The notes under the pieces are model-generated. The model was given only the letters and a program-made list of their open reading frames with translations, was not told the DNA's origin and searched no databases. This document shows, piece by piece, positions 24,767 through 35,844 of a stretch of 64,000 bases of DNA; position 1 is the stretch's first letter, and every line of letters begins with the position of its first letter. A program made the translations under genes and the position numbers. Origin of the DNA: Callorhinus ursinus (taxonomy: Eukaryota; Chordata; Mammalia; Carnivora; Otariidae); NCBI RefSeq assembly GCF_003265705.1, contig NW_020312785.1, forward strand, positions 136,213,376 through 136,277,375. The letters are read 5' to 3'.

Positions 24767-25519
24767 AGAGAGAAAATAGTGATCTGTGAACCCCTAAATG
24801 CAAAACAAGTTATTACACAAATTCTAATCCCTCCCCCATGTCCCTACATTTATGTTGATATAAGCCAAGAATATTATAGTTTACTCAATGCCAAGAGCAA
24901 ATAGTTTTCCTTTATTAGACCCTTGTAAATTCAGAAACTAGTCTGTTTTATGGCTTGACTTTTGTATACTTAGTCTTTTTCTTTTATGACAGAAAACTTG
25001 GTGGACAGACATGGTGGGGGTTGTTTCTTACTGAGAGGTACTCTGCAAAGTGTCAGACTATAAAAATGATGTGGAATACTTGAGAGTTTTTGAGACGATA
25101 GCAGCTATTTATATATGATGAGGATTGGTATTCTTTAGGTCATGCTTTTAGAGTAATGCCAATAGGAATAGTTTTTAATTATTTATATATTACATAGTTT
25201 CTGGGGCATGTCACTTATTATTGATAGATTGAAAACGATTCCATTTTAGGAAAAGGAAAGCAGCACCAGTCTTCTAAACTGTTCTAAGTGATATTTTGCA
25301 AAATAAAGTACTTTAAAGATTGGTAGAAAGAATTTTCATGATTTATAATATGCAATTAACCAGCAAATATATATCAAATAGAGCAGTCATTTCAAGATTC
25401 TATTCTTAAAATTAAGTTAGTTAAAACTTTGCTAAAAATGTGAACTATTGTATACATTTATGTTTGAAGTACTTAATGGTAGTAGTAAATTATCCTTGTT
25501 TCCTATTTTGTCTTTATAG
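24767..25519. other. Intron, no recognised feature
   Basis: AT-rich sequence leading to the exon 6 acceptor. No repeat or gene seen. Confidence 0.5.
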
Positions 25520-25618
25520 CATATAGCACTTTCTACATTGTGGGTTTAATATTATCCATGCAGATACCCTTTGTGGGATTCCAGCCAATCAGGACAAGTG
25601 AACACATGGCAGCTGCTG
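25520..25618 (+). CDS. STT3B: STT3B coding exon (exon 6)
   Basis: This 99-bp exon encodes [15 protein letters not shown]...[14 protein letters not shown], about residues 293-326. It holds a membrane segment followed by the conserved [10 protein letters not shown] stretch of STT3 proteins. The acceptor is tatag and the donor gtatga. It enters and leaves after codon position 1, consistent with both neighbours. The sequence is intact and essentially identical to the family at protein level. Confidence 0.97.
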
Positions 25619-27175
25619 GTATGAAAAAATACGTATTTTCCTTTTTCTAAAGAATATATGAATGTATTACCAGCCAGTCTTCAAGGGAATTAAGTTTTTT
25701 TTTTCATTTTCATCATATAATTCTAAAATATTGCCACTATAAAATATGAAGTCATAGAGTTTTATTGAGACTTTCTGATACTGTGTTCCCAAATGTGCCT
25801 ATTTTACCAGCACTGTTGTTTTGAAAAGGGAAAATATTCCTTTTTGCACACTCCATGTTCTTTGCAAACACTAAATAACATATGCTTGGTTTAAACAAAT
25901 ATTAAACAGTGTATCTACACTGAATGTACTGCATTTCAGCAAATTTAGATGGAACATTTTATTTTTATGTCCCTTACATCTCCCTAAAATATTTTATCTA
26001 CTAACTGAAATTAATGACTTTTATATTGATTATGAAGTAATATAATTGCTTTCTATATGAGCAGACTACTTTGCCATTATTAATCTAGGTCACAATTAAC
26101 AAGGTAATGGGAGACCTTTGAATAAAACTTTAACAGAGATTCTTAACACAAGGTCCATGACACCCACAGACTTCCTGTGGGTATTTTATTTGCAACATTT
26201 TATAAATTATCAGTATATTTAACTCTGATATGATATTCCATAGCTTTTATCAGATTCTAAGTTAGAATCTTAAACTCCCCCCTCAAAAAAGTTAAGAACC
26301 CACACCTTACTGTTACATAGCACTTTATGAATACTTTTACTTACATTTCTAATTTGATATTATAAAATTACTGGGTAATTTTATATGCAAGAAATGTATG
26401 TCCAGTTTTGAGTATATAATCCTTTATAGCAATGTGTGTAAAGATACAGTCACCTGACTTTTTCTGTTTATATGGGTTATTATATTTCCTAAAATCTAAA
26501 TCTATGATTATACTTACTTTTAATCATTCTAAAATGGTTACAGTTTTAAAATTCTGAAAAATAAATTTTTTAAAAGAAAAATCAATATGCCATATGGGTT
26601 TAGGATTCTCTCATGTCTTTTATTTTTACACCTAGTGCTTTTGTATTATGTTTTGTATATTTTAACAATTAAATACTTTTTGCTGTTCCTGCTCTAATTT
26701 TATTTTAGCACTCACCCTTATATTTAGTAATTTAGAATCTTATATAAGCGTGTAACTAAGGTCACATCCTATCACTCAATCATAAAGAGTAACTATCAGG
26801 ATTCTCCTGATCCAAGTCATTTGTATCCTTCAGTAAATCTAAGGATTCTTTTTGTGTTGACAATTCTGTTTTTTTTTTACCCCTAGGAAAACCTGTCACT
26901 AAAATATGGGACAAGGGAGGAATTTAATGGATAAATAGACTCTAGTTATGGAAATGAGATTTTTCGTATCTGGTCTATATATGGGGATTCTGATCATTTT
27001 TAAAAATGTCAAACAATTTTTTAAGTGTTTTTAACAAAGGAAATGTTGGTTAGATGAAATGACTAGTCTTTGATATGTATAATACAGGGTATTTCCAAGA
27101 AGCTCTTTAAATTAACCTTTTTAAGTATCTTTGGAAAAGTGCTTTGTTGATTATATCACCCTTTTCTTTAATTAG
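25619..27175. other. STT3B intron 6-7
   Basis: 1557 bp, AT-rich. The only candidate element is the hAT-Charlie-like repeat at 26134-26305. Confidence 0.5.
26134..26305. repeat. hAT-Charlie-like non-autonomous element
   Basis: It begins cagagattcttaac and ends gttaagaaccc, forming inverted ends. The interior (ggtccatgacacc, ccatagcttttatcagattct) resembles a mammalian hAT-Charlie MER element. No convincing 8-bp duplication is seen. Confidence 0.5.
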
Positions 27176-27322
27176 GTGTCTTTGCATTGCTGCAAGCTTA
27201 TGCTTTCTTGCAGTATCTGAGAGACCGATTAACAAAACAAGAGTTCCAGACCCTTTTCTTTTTGGGTGTATCACTAGCTGCAGGTGCTGTGTTCCTTAGT
27301 GTCATCTATTTGACTTATACAG
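27176..27322 (+). CDS. STT3B: STT3B coding exon (exon 7)
   Basis: This 147-bp exon encodes GVFALLQAYAFLQYLRD...FLSVIYLTYT, about residues 326-375. Two hydrophobic membrane segments are separated by a charged loop (RDRLTKQEFQ). The acceptor is attag and the donor gtaggt. Entry and exit are both after codon position 1. It is intact. Confidence 0.97.
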
Positions 27323-29627
27323 GTAGGTGTCATCACCTGTAGACTGTGAATCTTGTCCTTAGATTATTGAAAAAGGTAATTATTTTACAAATTTTGTACA
27401 TTTTCTATTTATCCTGGTAGGTTAAATACTGTGGTTGTAGTCTTTACGAACAATATGAAAATAATAGTCAAAGGTTCTAAAATGTGAATAGCACTACAAA
27501 TTGTGATTTTTTTTTTAATCTGTATCTTAACTTTAATGTTTCAGTCCCAGATAAATACACTTTCAAGCATCCTTCTCTTGCTAGATAAATAGCCCCAAAG
27601 TACATAAAATTCAGAGTTTCCAGTGTTACCTACTGTCAGCTTTCCCTTACTCTGTGCATACACTCGTTCTCTTTCCAACTTTTAAACACTCAGCCAAATC
27701 AGTTTCCATCTGCGTCTAGATTCCAAGTAACTTTCTAATCCTGAACTTCAGTAGTCCCTAGAAACAAATCAGATTCTCTCTAAAGGTATTCCATCTGTCA
27801 AATTAATGTACTTGCCTAGCTCAAAATCAAGAAGGATTAATTGACAAGAGTGAACGCAAGAATGTTTAAAATCATCTTTGCACTTTATCTAAATTTGGAT
27901 TAGATAATTTAGACATCTTCCCCCTTTTTAAATTATCAAATGCTATCTTAATGTCTTAGCTTTATTTTACTAGTCAACTAGAAGTTTAAAGGAGAATGGG
28001 AAAACTTTCTATAATTTTATCTATCAACTTGTATTTCTCTGGAAATGTGATCTCCATGGATATTTGTTTTTATATAATTACTAACCTTATTTTATCTGAC
28101 TGCCAGCTATATGAAATATGTTGTCACCTACAAAAGAAAACTGAAATTCTTTTAGTATTAATTTACATTAGTCCATAACAGTCAGTTAACATAAACAATA
28201 AAAAGGCAGATTGACTTCCTCTACATTTTTCCTTCCAAGGTTACATTGCACCATGGAGTGGCAGGTTTTACTCATTGTGGGACACTGGGTAAGTGCAGAT
28301 AAGTTATTTGCCCTAATATTATTTTAAAGTACCTTTTTCCTCTGTTGCTATATTTCAGTATCTCTGTCAGTACTTGGGCAACATTTCTGACGTACCTAGC
28401 ATATGCTAGTTTAATAAATTTTGAATCATCCCTTGGAATTTATTTAAAAGTCCTGTTTAGAATGCACCTTTAGTATGATATATGTAAGTCATACATTTCT
28501 GTTCTCCGTGGTCAACTCCTTATTTTAGCTCTGTTTGTCAAAACATTGCAGGTAACATTTGTGCCCTTTTAATAATTGAATTTTGCTTTTAACCATTCGG
28601 TTTCCATCTTAAGTAATACTTAATTTTTAATTCTTAAGGTGCTATGTTATAAACCCATATGCTGTAGTGATGAAAAAATTTAACTTTTTCCTTAATAACA
28701 CATTAAGTTGATATTTTTAATCAAATACACTAGAGAATATTTTTGCATTTTTAAAGAGTGCTATTATAAAATGAAAAAAATTTTGGTTTTAAATTAGTCA
28801 ACCAGTTTAGTAAAACTTTTTGTCTCTAAAATGTTTTCCTAAGAATAAGAATATAATCTGTTGATGATAGTTTATCTCTCTTCTTTATTACTTCCTATGT
28901 GGCCCAGTAAACCTACCAATAAACAACTTACTGATTGGGCCTGTTGACACAACACCAAAAGGGCTCATGCCCAGGTCCAAATTAAAGGCGTAAGCAAATT
29001 ATGTATAAATGACAAGCTAACATTTAGACACCTATTTCAAGAGATCAGCCTGTGGATCACCAAAAAGTTTGAGGGAGAACCCTGGTTGTAGACAGTTATT
29101 CTGATGAGGTTAAATTACTAGGTCAAATTTTTATAAGTCATTCTTATTTAATTGACTATTTTGGAATCTCAGGGCGTTTCAGGAGCAATTTGTCTTCAGT
29201 TTCCCTCAGCTGCCTTTGTGCCATCTTGTTAAGAAAGGTATTGTGGCAATACGGTATTTTACAGGATAAGGTATTTCTGCTAGTAATAAGTCTAAAAGAT
29301 GTGAAACTTGTTGATAACAAACGTAGGAGATGCTAAGCAAAACTGCAGAAAATTCGTATTTGAACAAAGATTTTTGTATTAAAAGTCAGAGCCAACACTT
29401 TTATAACTGGCTTTAGATAAGTCTTCCAATTTTAGGAGTGGCATGTTGGTTTTTAGTTTACCAGTGTGGACGAGATTTATTTCCATTTGTAGGTTACATT
29501 GGAATATACTTTCAAGCAAGAAGGGATGGGGGATAGGAACCATATTTATAGTCAAAGGAAATTTCTTCATCTAAAAGAAACTCCTGTTTTATTTAATTTT
29601 AAACAATATTAACTTTTTAAATGCCAG
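27323..29627. other. STT3B introns 7-8 and 8-9 (outside exon 8)
   Basis: 917 bp and 1339 bp of AT-rich intron flank the 49-bp exon at 28240-28288. I recognise no repeat or RNA gene in either. Confidence 0.5.
28240..28288 (+). CDS. STT3B: STT3B coding exon (exon 8, 49-bp micro-exon)
   Basis: This is the smallest coding exon here. It encodes GYIAPWSGRFYSLWDTG, about residues 375-391. GYIAPWSGRFYSLWD is a strongly conserved lumenal segment of STT3. The acceptor is ccaag and the donor gtaagt. It leaves after codon position 2, and the following exon completes the Gly codon. Only family knowledge makes an exon this short visible. Confidence 0.96.
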
Positions 29628-29782
29628 GTATGCAAAAATACACATTCCAATTATTGCATCAGTGTCTGAACATCAACCTACGACTTGGGTATCTTTCTTC
29701 TTTGATCTACATATTCTTGTGTGTACCTTCCCAGCAGGCCTATGGTTCTGCATTAAAAATATCAACGATGAAAGAGTATTTG
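29628..29782 (+). CDS. STT3B: STT3B coding exon (exon 9) with SVSEHQP loop motif
   Basis: This 155-bp exon encodes YAKIHIPIIASVSEHQPTTW...FCIKNINDERVF, about residues 391-443. The SVSEHQP element (about residues 402-408) belongs to external loop 5 of STT3. By family knowledge that loop orders over the active site and helps hold the glycan donor and acceptor peptide. A membrane segment rich in Phe follows. The acceptor is gccag and the donor gtaaga. It enters after codon position 2 and exits after position 1. Confidence 0.97.
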
Positions 29783-31776
29783 GTAAGAGATTTTTAATAA
29801 ATACTTCAATTTGAAACATTTATTTTCTTTATTGAGGTTATCACTTTAAAGTTTTATTTTTCTTTGCTTGAGTCTATGCATATTCAAGATAAATATCCTC
29901 TCTCATTTTGCATAAGTGTTTAGTGAAGAAAAATTCAATTTGCATTATATATACTCATATTAAAATGTTTTAAATTAATTTAGAACAGTTATATAAAATT
30001 TTCATTCAATTGAGTATGTTTTCTGAGAGATTAATAATACTATAGTCTGTGGCTGAGAATTGGAAATTATAACTTTGTTGACAATATAGTCTTTATTTTC
30101 TGAATTAGATCTGGTTAAGTAGGAAGAAGTTCACAGCCTCATCCGTTGTCCAAATTTCAGTGTAAAGTCATTTTGTAATGGCGTAAGAATCACCTTTAAG
30201 TTAACATCCTCTTCACTGATAGATTTGTGTTTATTTCCAACTAACAAGGTGGTATTTTCAAACTATTTTAAAGCCAAGTGTTTAAGATTTGACATTCAAG
30301 ATATAAGTAGACAAAATAAGCAGATACTAAAGACCTTTACATGATTAAGTCATCATAAGAAGTATGTGTTAAAACCTGAAACTTTAAAAAATATTTGTAA
30401 CATGCACACTTGAACTTGTGCAAGTATGATGTATGAGCCATGAGTGACACTCAAGTTACTATTCTAGAGTAAAGTCAGGAGAGAAAAATAGCACCTGCAT
30501 GAGTTATAACGGAGGATAACATTCATTTTTGTCCTGTTTATATAGATCAGTGACTTTAGATAAGGTCTTGTTAATATTCTGTCATTCAGAAGAATAATAG
30601 AATTCTCTTAAACATTTTGCCCACCTCATTAGTCAGCAGTCCCAAACCCAGGTATATACCCAAGAGAAACAAGTGTGTATGTCCAACAAAGGACATGTTT
30701 AAGAATGTACATAGCAAATTTATCCATAATATAGCCCCTAATTAGAAACCTTCCAAAGGTTATCAGCAGTAGAACAAATAAATTCTGATGTATTTGTACA
30801 ATGTAATATAACACAGCATTTAATAAAAGAATAGCATGGGTAAATAAAAGAAGCCAGTACAAAAGAGAACATTTTTATATAATTTCATTTTAAGAAGTTC
30901 AAGAATAAAGAAAACCGAAATAATGCTTTAGAAGTTCAAATAATAGTGATCACCTTTTTTGATAGGGAGGAGGGAGGGCAGCTATTAACTGGGAAGAAGC
31001 ATGAGCATTCCTTCTGAGGGAGATATACAAATGTTCTATATTTTGATATGGGTAGTAATTGCATAGGTATGCACATATGTAAAAATTCATTGAGCTGTAC
31101 ACTTAAGAATATAATAAATCTGTGGTCAGAAAAAAATTTAGTTTCAAATGAAATAAGAGCTCTGATGACCACTGACTTTCTAAAGTCATAGAGCCTTTAG
31201 CCAGAATTGGTGGAGCCTTGCCCTTGGTTAGCACATTATCTAGAAGGCTTTGACTGTTAAAAATTACTTTCAAAAAAATTTTTTTAAGTCTCTTGGCAGT
31301 AACTTTACAAGTTCCTCCTTTGGTTAATAAATTATATTCTTTTCATCCCATTCCTACTTTAAAGCAGGCTTTATGCCAGATATTTGCATTGGCTTTTCAT
31401 AGACTATTTGATTCTGTAAACTTACTGTGCCTAATAATACAATTCAACAAGTATGTTTTTGTCTATTAGCTATGGATTTTCTAATGTGTGATGCTACTGA
31501 CAAATACTAAATTGTCATCTTTCCCATAACAATTAAATTTGAATCATGATACATTAACCTAAAACTGTTGAAATGTAGTGTTCAGTCAACTTGCCTTATA
31601 ATTTCTGAATATGACTGTTAAATCAGTTGGTCTGTATTATCAATTTAAAAACAATTAGCTCTTTATGGATGTGTGTGTGTCTCTTTTTAGCTTTGGTTTA
31701 TAATGTAGTATTAAATACTGAGTTCAGTTTTCTGTGGACATTTTCTGAAGTGTTATAAGCGAACTTGTCTTTGCAG
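29783..31776. other. STT3B intron 9-10
   Basis: 1994 bp, AT-rich. It contains the old L1 3' end described at 30620-31125 and otherwise nothing that I can name. Confidence 0.5.
30620..31125 (+). mobile_element. L1M 3' end, plus
   Basis: caggtatatacccaagagaaac, then aggacatgtttaagaatg, aacaaataaattctgatg and ctgtacacttaagaat resemble ORF2 tail and 3'UTR of old L1. It is strongly diverged. Confidence 0.65.
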
Positions 31777-31988
31777 TTGCTCTGTATGCAATCAGTGCTG
31801 TCTATTTTGCTGGAGTGATGGTGCGGCTGATGTTGACTCTGACTCCGGTCGTCTGTATGCTGTCTGCAATTGCCTTCTCGAATGTTTTTGAGCACTATTT
31901 GGGGGATGACATGAAAAGGGAAAACCCACCTGTGGAAGACAGCAGTGATGAGGATGATAAAAGAAACCCAGGAAATTTGTATGATAAG
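31777..31988 (+). CDS. STT3B: STT3B coding exon (exon 10) with acidic STT3B-specific loop
   Basis: This 212-bp exon encodes VALYAISAVYFAGVM...SNVFEHYLGDD...EDSSDEDDKRNPGNLYDK, about residues 443-513. The first half contains the VRLMLTLTP membrane stretch conserved in STT3. The second half is a highly charged acidic loop (VEDSSDEDD) present in STT3B and not, as I recall, in STT3A, which supports the paralogue call. The acceptor is tgcag and the donor gtggga, a weaker match to consensus than its neighbours. A Pro in KRNPGN seems to replace Gln of human, from memory. Confidence 0.97.
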
Positions 31989-32417
31989 GTGGGAATCTAA
32001 GGCCTTTTTATGTGCTTTATTTTTCTACCATGGTAACAACTATACATATTAAGAAAAATGATTAAACAAGGAGTTAGACAACCTGTGACATTTCTAGTTG
32101 GTCTCTACTATTTGCCTGAACATTTGGGTCCTGTTTGGTCTTTTGGTCTTTTAGCTTAGAATAAGAAAATACAGTGTAATCAGAGAAGGAATTCTCTTTT
32201 TTTGTTGGTCAGGTTTTATCTGAAATCCCTTCACTTTTGAGAGTAAAAACCTCGTGCTCTACTTAATTACACAAAATTTAGCACACTATAAACCCTTCTG
32301 AAACGATGTGTACAAGCATAAATCCTTTAGGTCCATATTTTAAACTTTTTAAATATTTGGTTGATTGAAAAGTAAAGTAAAGGGAATAAAGTGCCTTTAA
32401 AAAAAAAAAAAGCCTCT

Positions 32418-32625
32418 TGAGTACCTGGGTGACTCAGTTGGTTAGTGTCTGACTCTTGATTTTGGCTTGGGTCATGAGATTGAGCCCTCCATCAGGCTGC
32501 ATGCTAGGCATGAAGCCTGCTTAAGATTCTCTCTCCCTCTAGCCCCCCCCCCCCCCCCCCCCCACCTTGCTTGGGGGGGTAAACATCCTTCTTTTTTTCT
32601 TCTCTTAAAAAAAAAAAAAAAAAAA
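32418..32625 (+). mobile_element. CAN SINE, plus, with 21-base C run
   Basis: gtacctgggtgactcagttgg head, then gattgagccctccatcagg and aagcctgcttaagattctctc. The body passes into 21 consecutive C (32543-32563), a G7 run, a CT-rich stretch and a long A tail. Flanking A-rich duplication ends agcctct (32411-32417 and 32626-32632). Confidence 0.85.
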
Positions 32626-32816
32626 AGCCTCTAGTTTGTTAATAACAGGTGGCTGTCCAGTATAATGTAATTTACTTTTAGCCTCTCACATAACATAGCA
32701 GGATTATATTTGGTGCAGGTGTAGAAAAGACTTGTAAGAGCACTTGTCTTGGGTGACTTTTTTTTTATCCCATGTTACTTATTTTCATGAGTGGGGCAAA
32801 AAAGAACCTTTTATGA

Positions 32817-32878
32817 AAAAATATGGAATGTTTCTGAATTTGCGTGTCATCCTTGTGCAGGGGCCATGTTAAACTTCA
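32817..32878 (-). pseudogene. U6 snRNA pseudogene fragment, minus
   Basis: On the minus strand this is the 3' ~60 nt of U6: agcctatg-type text is replaced by aacatggcccctgcacaagg, then atgacacgcaaattcagaaa and cattccatatttt. The 5' half of U6 is missing, and several substitutions (for example gcgcaagg to gcacaagg) show it is not functional. It lies in the STT3B intron between exons 10 and 11. Confidence 0.88.
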
Positions 32879-33116
32879 CTATTTGAATATTCACTAGGTT
32901 TTTAAATACCAGTAAGCAATGAAACTTCCCATTATAAGTATTAACTTTGAAGTTCTTCCTTTCTTTTCTATAGGTCCAATAGAATTCATGCAGATTTGTG
33001 TTAATAAAGCACATTGTTGCTTTTGTGGTTGTTATGTTTTGTGGTTTTTTAAAACTAGCCTTGCAATTTAGAACCTATGACTCAGTTTTTGGTGGGATTT
33101 TGTTGTTTTCAAAAAT

Positions 33117-33180
33117 GTAATCTTAACAAGATTGTAATCTTAACAAGATTGTAATCTTAACAATCTTAACAAACTAACAA
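33117..33180. repeat. Short tandem repeat with hairpin units
   Basis: The 17-mer gtaatcttaacaagatt occurs twice in tandem (33117-33133, 33134-33150) followed by partial copies. Each unit contains the inverted pair aatctt/aagatt. Confidence 0.85.
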
Positions 33181-33687
33181 GCCTGTTATTTTGAGGCTTT
33201 GGTAATTAGAAGATTATGATAATGCAGGTTTTCCCTATACTAAAGTCCTACAAGTCTGAATTATAGGTAGACATTGCCATTTTCAGGATGATAAATTCAG
33301 ATTTTATAAGAAAAGGTTGCCAGAATGAGGCCAAGTATTTAGAGATAACCAAAGTTATCTCCCTTGTCTTTGTTTTGTTTTCTCCCTTTGTATTTAAGTT
33401 AAAACATAAGGGCACCTGGGTTCAAAAGCTTCATACTAGAAGTATTTTGCTTTGTGATCAGCTCCTGAATTGGGTATAGTCCCAAAAGTCCTTCTCATTC
33501 ACATTTGACTTTAAAATCTACCTTGATAATTTTTAGAAAACTATCACCCATGCAAGAATACCTGATGGTTATACATTTTCCTCCTCAAAGAATTAAATTG
33601 ATTTAACATTCTCCCAACATTTTCCCTGAATGTCTTAATGACACAAGTGAAATAATTAATTTGTCTAACCAGTTTTTCTATTTTCAG

Positions 33688-33875
33688 GCAGGTAAAGTGA
33701 GGAAACATGTAACTGAACAGGAAAAAACTGAAGAAGGATTAGGTCCTAATATAAAAAGTATCGTCACCATGTTGATGCTGATGCTACTGATGATGTTTGC
33801 AGTCCACTGTACCTGGGTCACAAGCAACGCCTACTCCAGTCCAAGTGTGGTCCTGGCCTCTTACAATCATGATGG
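33688..33875 (+). CDS. STT3B: STT3B coding exon (exon 11)
   Basis: This 188-bp exon encodes AGKVRKHVTEQEKTEEGLG...LMLMLLMMFAVHCTWV...VLASYNHDG, about residues 514-576. A charged cytosolic stretch leads into the last membrane helix (TMLMLMLLMMFAVHC), after which the chain enters the ER lumen. The acceptor is ttcag and the donor gtaaga. A CAN SINE sits only 18 bp beyond the donor, in the shortest intron of the window. It exits after codon position 2. Confidence 0.97.
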
Positions 33876-33893
33876 GTAAGAAAGTAACTTGGC

Positions 33894-34094
33894 GGGGCAC
33901 CTGGGTGGCTCAGTCGGTTAAGTGTCTGCCTTCAGCTCGGGTCATGATCCTGGGGTCCTGGGATGGAGCCTAGCATCACGTCGGGCTCCCTGCTCAGCAA
34001 GCAGGGAGTTTGCTTCTCCCTCTCCCTTTGCCGCTCCCGCTGCTTGTGCTCTCTCACTCTCTTCTCTCTCTCAAATAAATAAAGTAAAATAAAA
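33894..34094 (+). mobile_element. CAN SINE (SINEC) next to STT3B exon 11 donor, plus
   Basis: ggggcacctgggtggctcagtcgg head, CT body, and ctcaaataaataaagt tail. The 15-bp duplication agaaagtaacttggc (33879-33893) and agaaagcaacttggc (34095-34109) differs at one base. The left copy of the target overlaps the last bases of the donor gtaagaaag, so insertion occurred 18 bp after the exon end. The SINE makes up a third of a 590-bp intron. Confidence 0.95.
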
Positions 34095-34465
34095 AGAAAG
34101 CAACTTGGCTATAAAAGGATTTTTTTACCTACCCTTTTTTTCTGTCTCAAAAGATAGAATTCAAAGATAGAACGATGTTTGTGAGGCTCTGCATTTGAAT
34201 CCACCATGTTTTTCTTTTACCTCCCTACGGACACTTCCACCCCAGAACTACTAAACCAGAATCTGCTTTTTTTCAAGATGGCCAGGTGATTTGTGTGCAT
34301 ATTACAGTTTAAAAAGCACTGGTCTAGGTCTTCATGGATTTTCCCCCCCCCTGTTGTTGAGGCTTTTAAAGTGTGAAACTACCTAATGGCTTAGCCCCTC
34401 AAGATTTTAAGTGACCCTCTTCATATTTAAGATCTTATTTAAAAGAACATTATGATTCTTTTCAG

Positions 34466-34637
34466 CACCAGGAATATCTTAGATGATTTTAGAGAAGCTT
34501 ACTTTTGGCTAAGGCAAAATACAGATGAACATGCCCGAGTGATGTCTTGGTGGGATTATGGCTATCAGATAGCTGGAATGGCTAACAGAACTACTTTGGT
34601 GGATAATAACACCTGGAATAACAGCCACATAGCACTG
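34466..34637 (+). CDS. STT3B: STT3B coding exon (exon 12) with WWDYG motif
   Basis: This 172-bp exon encodes [15 protein letters not shown]...[15 protein letters not shown]...[11 protein letters not shown], about residues 576-633. WWDYG (about 604-608) is the signature of all STT3/PglB/AglB enzymes and recognises the +2 Ser/Thr of the sequon. Three N-glycosylation sites lie in the protein itself, NRT, NNT and NNS (about N616, N623, N627), matching those known in STT3B. The acceptor is ttcag and the donor gtaaga. The catalytic landmark is intact. Confidence 0.98.
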
Positions 34638-35511
34638 GTAAGAATTTGATAAACAAAAGATTAAAAATTACAAATCTTTATTTACTACTTAGCAATCAGG
34701 CTTCACTTTGTGTTTGAGTAGGGAAAATGTGGGTAAAAGTATTCTTTACTTGCTGAATTCTCAAAATAATATTTCACACATTTATTCAATAAAGTGAATT
34801 CAAGGTATGCTAATATACTTTGTTTTTAAGAATGGTATCTACTTATTTAAATATTCAGAATTGTAGGCTGATTTCTGGTATATCACATGATAAACTTAGC
34901 TCACTGGAGAATTAGGCAAAATCCGAAACTTTTAAGTATTGTTTAACTTTTACTTTCCATTTTTAAATTAAAATTATTTGCAAGTATATAAAGCCAAATA
35001 TATTGCATTTTTATGAGCGTGTAAATGACGTTCACTCTATTAAATAAGTAATTTGCATAAATTAAGGTAATCGCCACTCTGTTCTTTAAAGATTTTAAAT
35101 AGATAATGGATGTTAAGCAAATGAGTTCTATTTGTATTAGCATTGTAGCTAATCATCTGGTAGACAGAGAAGAAGAAAATATTTGCATGAGCTAGATTGC
35201 TGGTCATCCCTGGCCTTGAGGTTATGAGAAATTGTATTTTTTTATATTAAAATATTAATTTCATGAAGCTTAATTATTAAGCACAATATCAGAACATGTA
35301 TTCAGATGTTGACATTCCTGCTATAATTGGTTATAGTAAGTGAGGTGCTTATAGATCTTGGTAAATTTGTTGAATTCATAGGAAATCATCTCTTTAGAAA
35401 GAATTGCATGTAAATCAAACTCTTGAGGTGCATTCTGTCCAATGTACATTCATTTTTATTTTTAGTGTACTGTGGGACTAAGTACACACATTGTCATTTT
35501 TTATTCTATAG
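34638..35511. other. STT3B intron 12-13
   Basis: 874 bp of AT-rich intron with no repeat or gene recognised. Confidence 0.5.
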
Positions 35512-35685
35512 GTGGGAAAAGCTATGTCTTCAAATGAATCAGCAGCCTATAAAATCATGAGGAGTCTGGATGTAGATTATGTTTTGGTTATTTTTGGAGG
35601 AGTTATTGGCTATTCTGGTGATGACATCAACAAGTTTCTCTGGATGGTTAGGATAGCTGAAGGGGAACATCCAAAAGACATTCGG
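35512..35685 (+). CDS. STT3B: STT3B coding exon (exon 13) with DK/MI-type motif
   Basis: This 174-bp exon encodes [16 protein letters not shown]...[33 protein letters not shown], about residues 634-691. [11 protein letters not shown] fits the DxxKxxxMxxI pattern (about D671, K674, M678, I681), the second sequon-binding element of the STT3 lumenal domain. N-E-S at about 641 is a further sequon. The acceptor is tatag, the donor gtaaga, and both ends are phase 0. The S after NE and the S in RSLD appear to replace Thr of human, from memory; both changes are conservative. Confidence 0.97.
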
Positions 35686-35844
35686 GTAAGAAACTAGATC
35701 ATTCTACATGTGTGAGACAGCTGTCAGTGTCCAAGTAATTTTCTTATCTTGCTAATTATATTGTATTTGTCTTTATCATCTTATCCCCTAAATTAGTCCC
35801 TTACTCTGACTTTACTATTTATTGAAATAGTAAAGCATTGAGCA

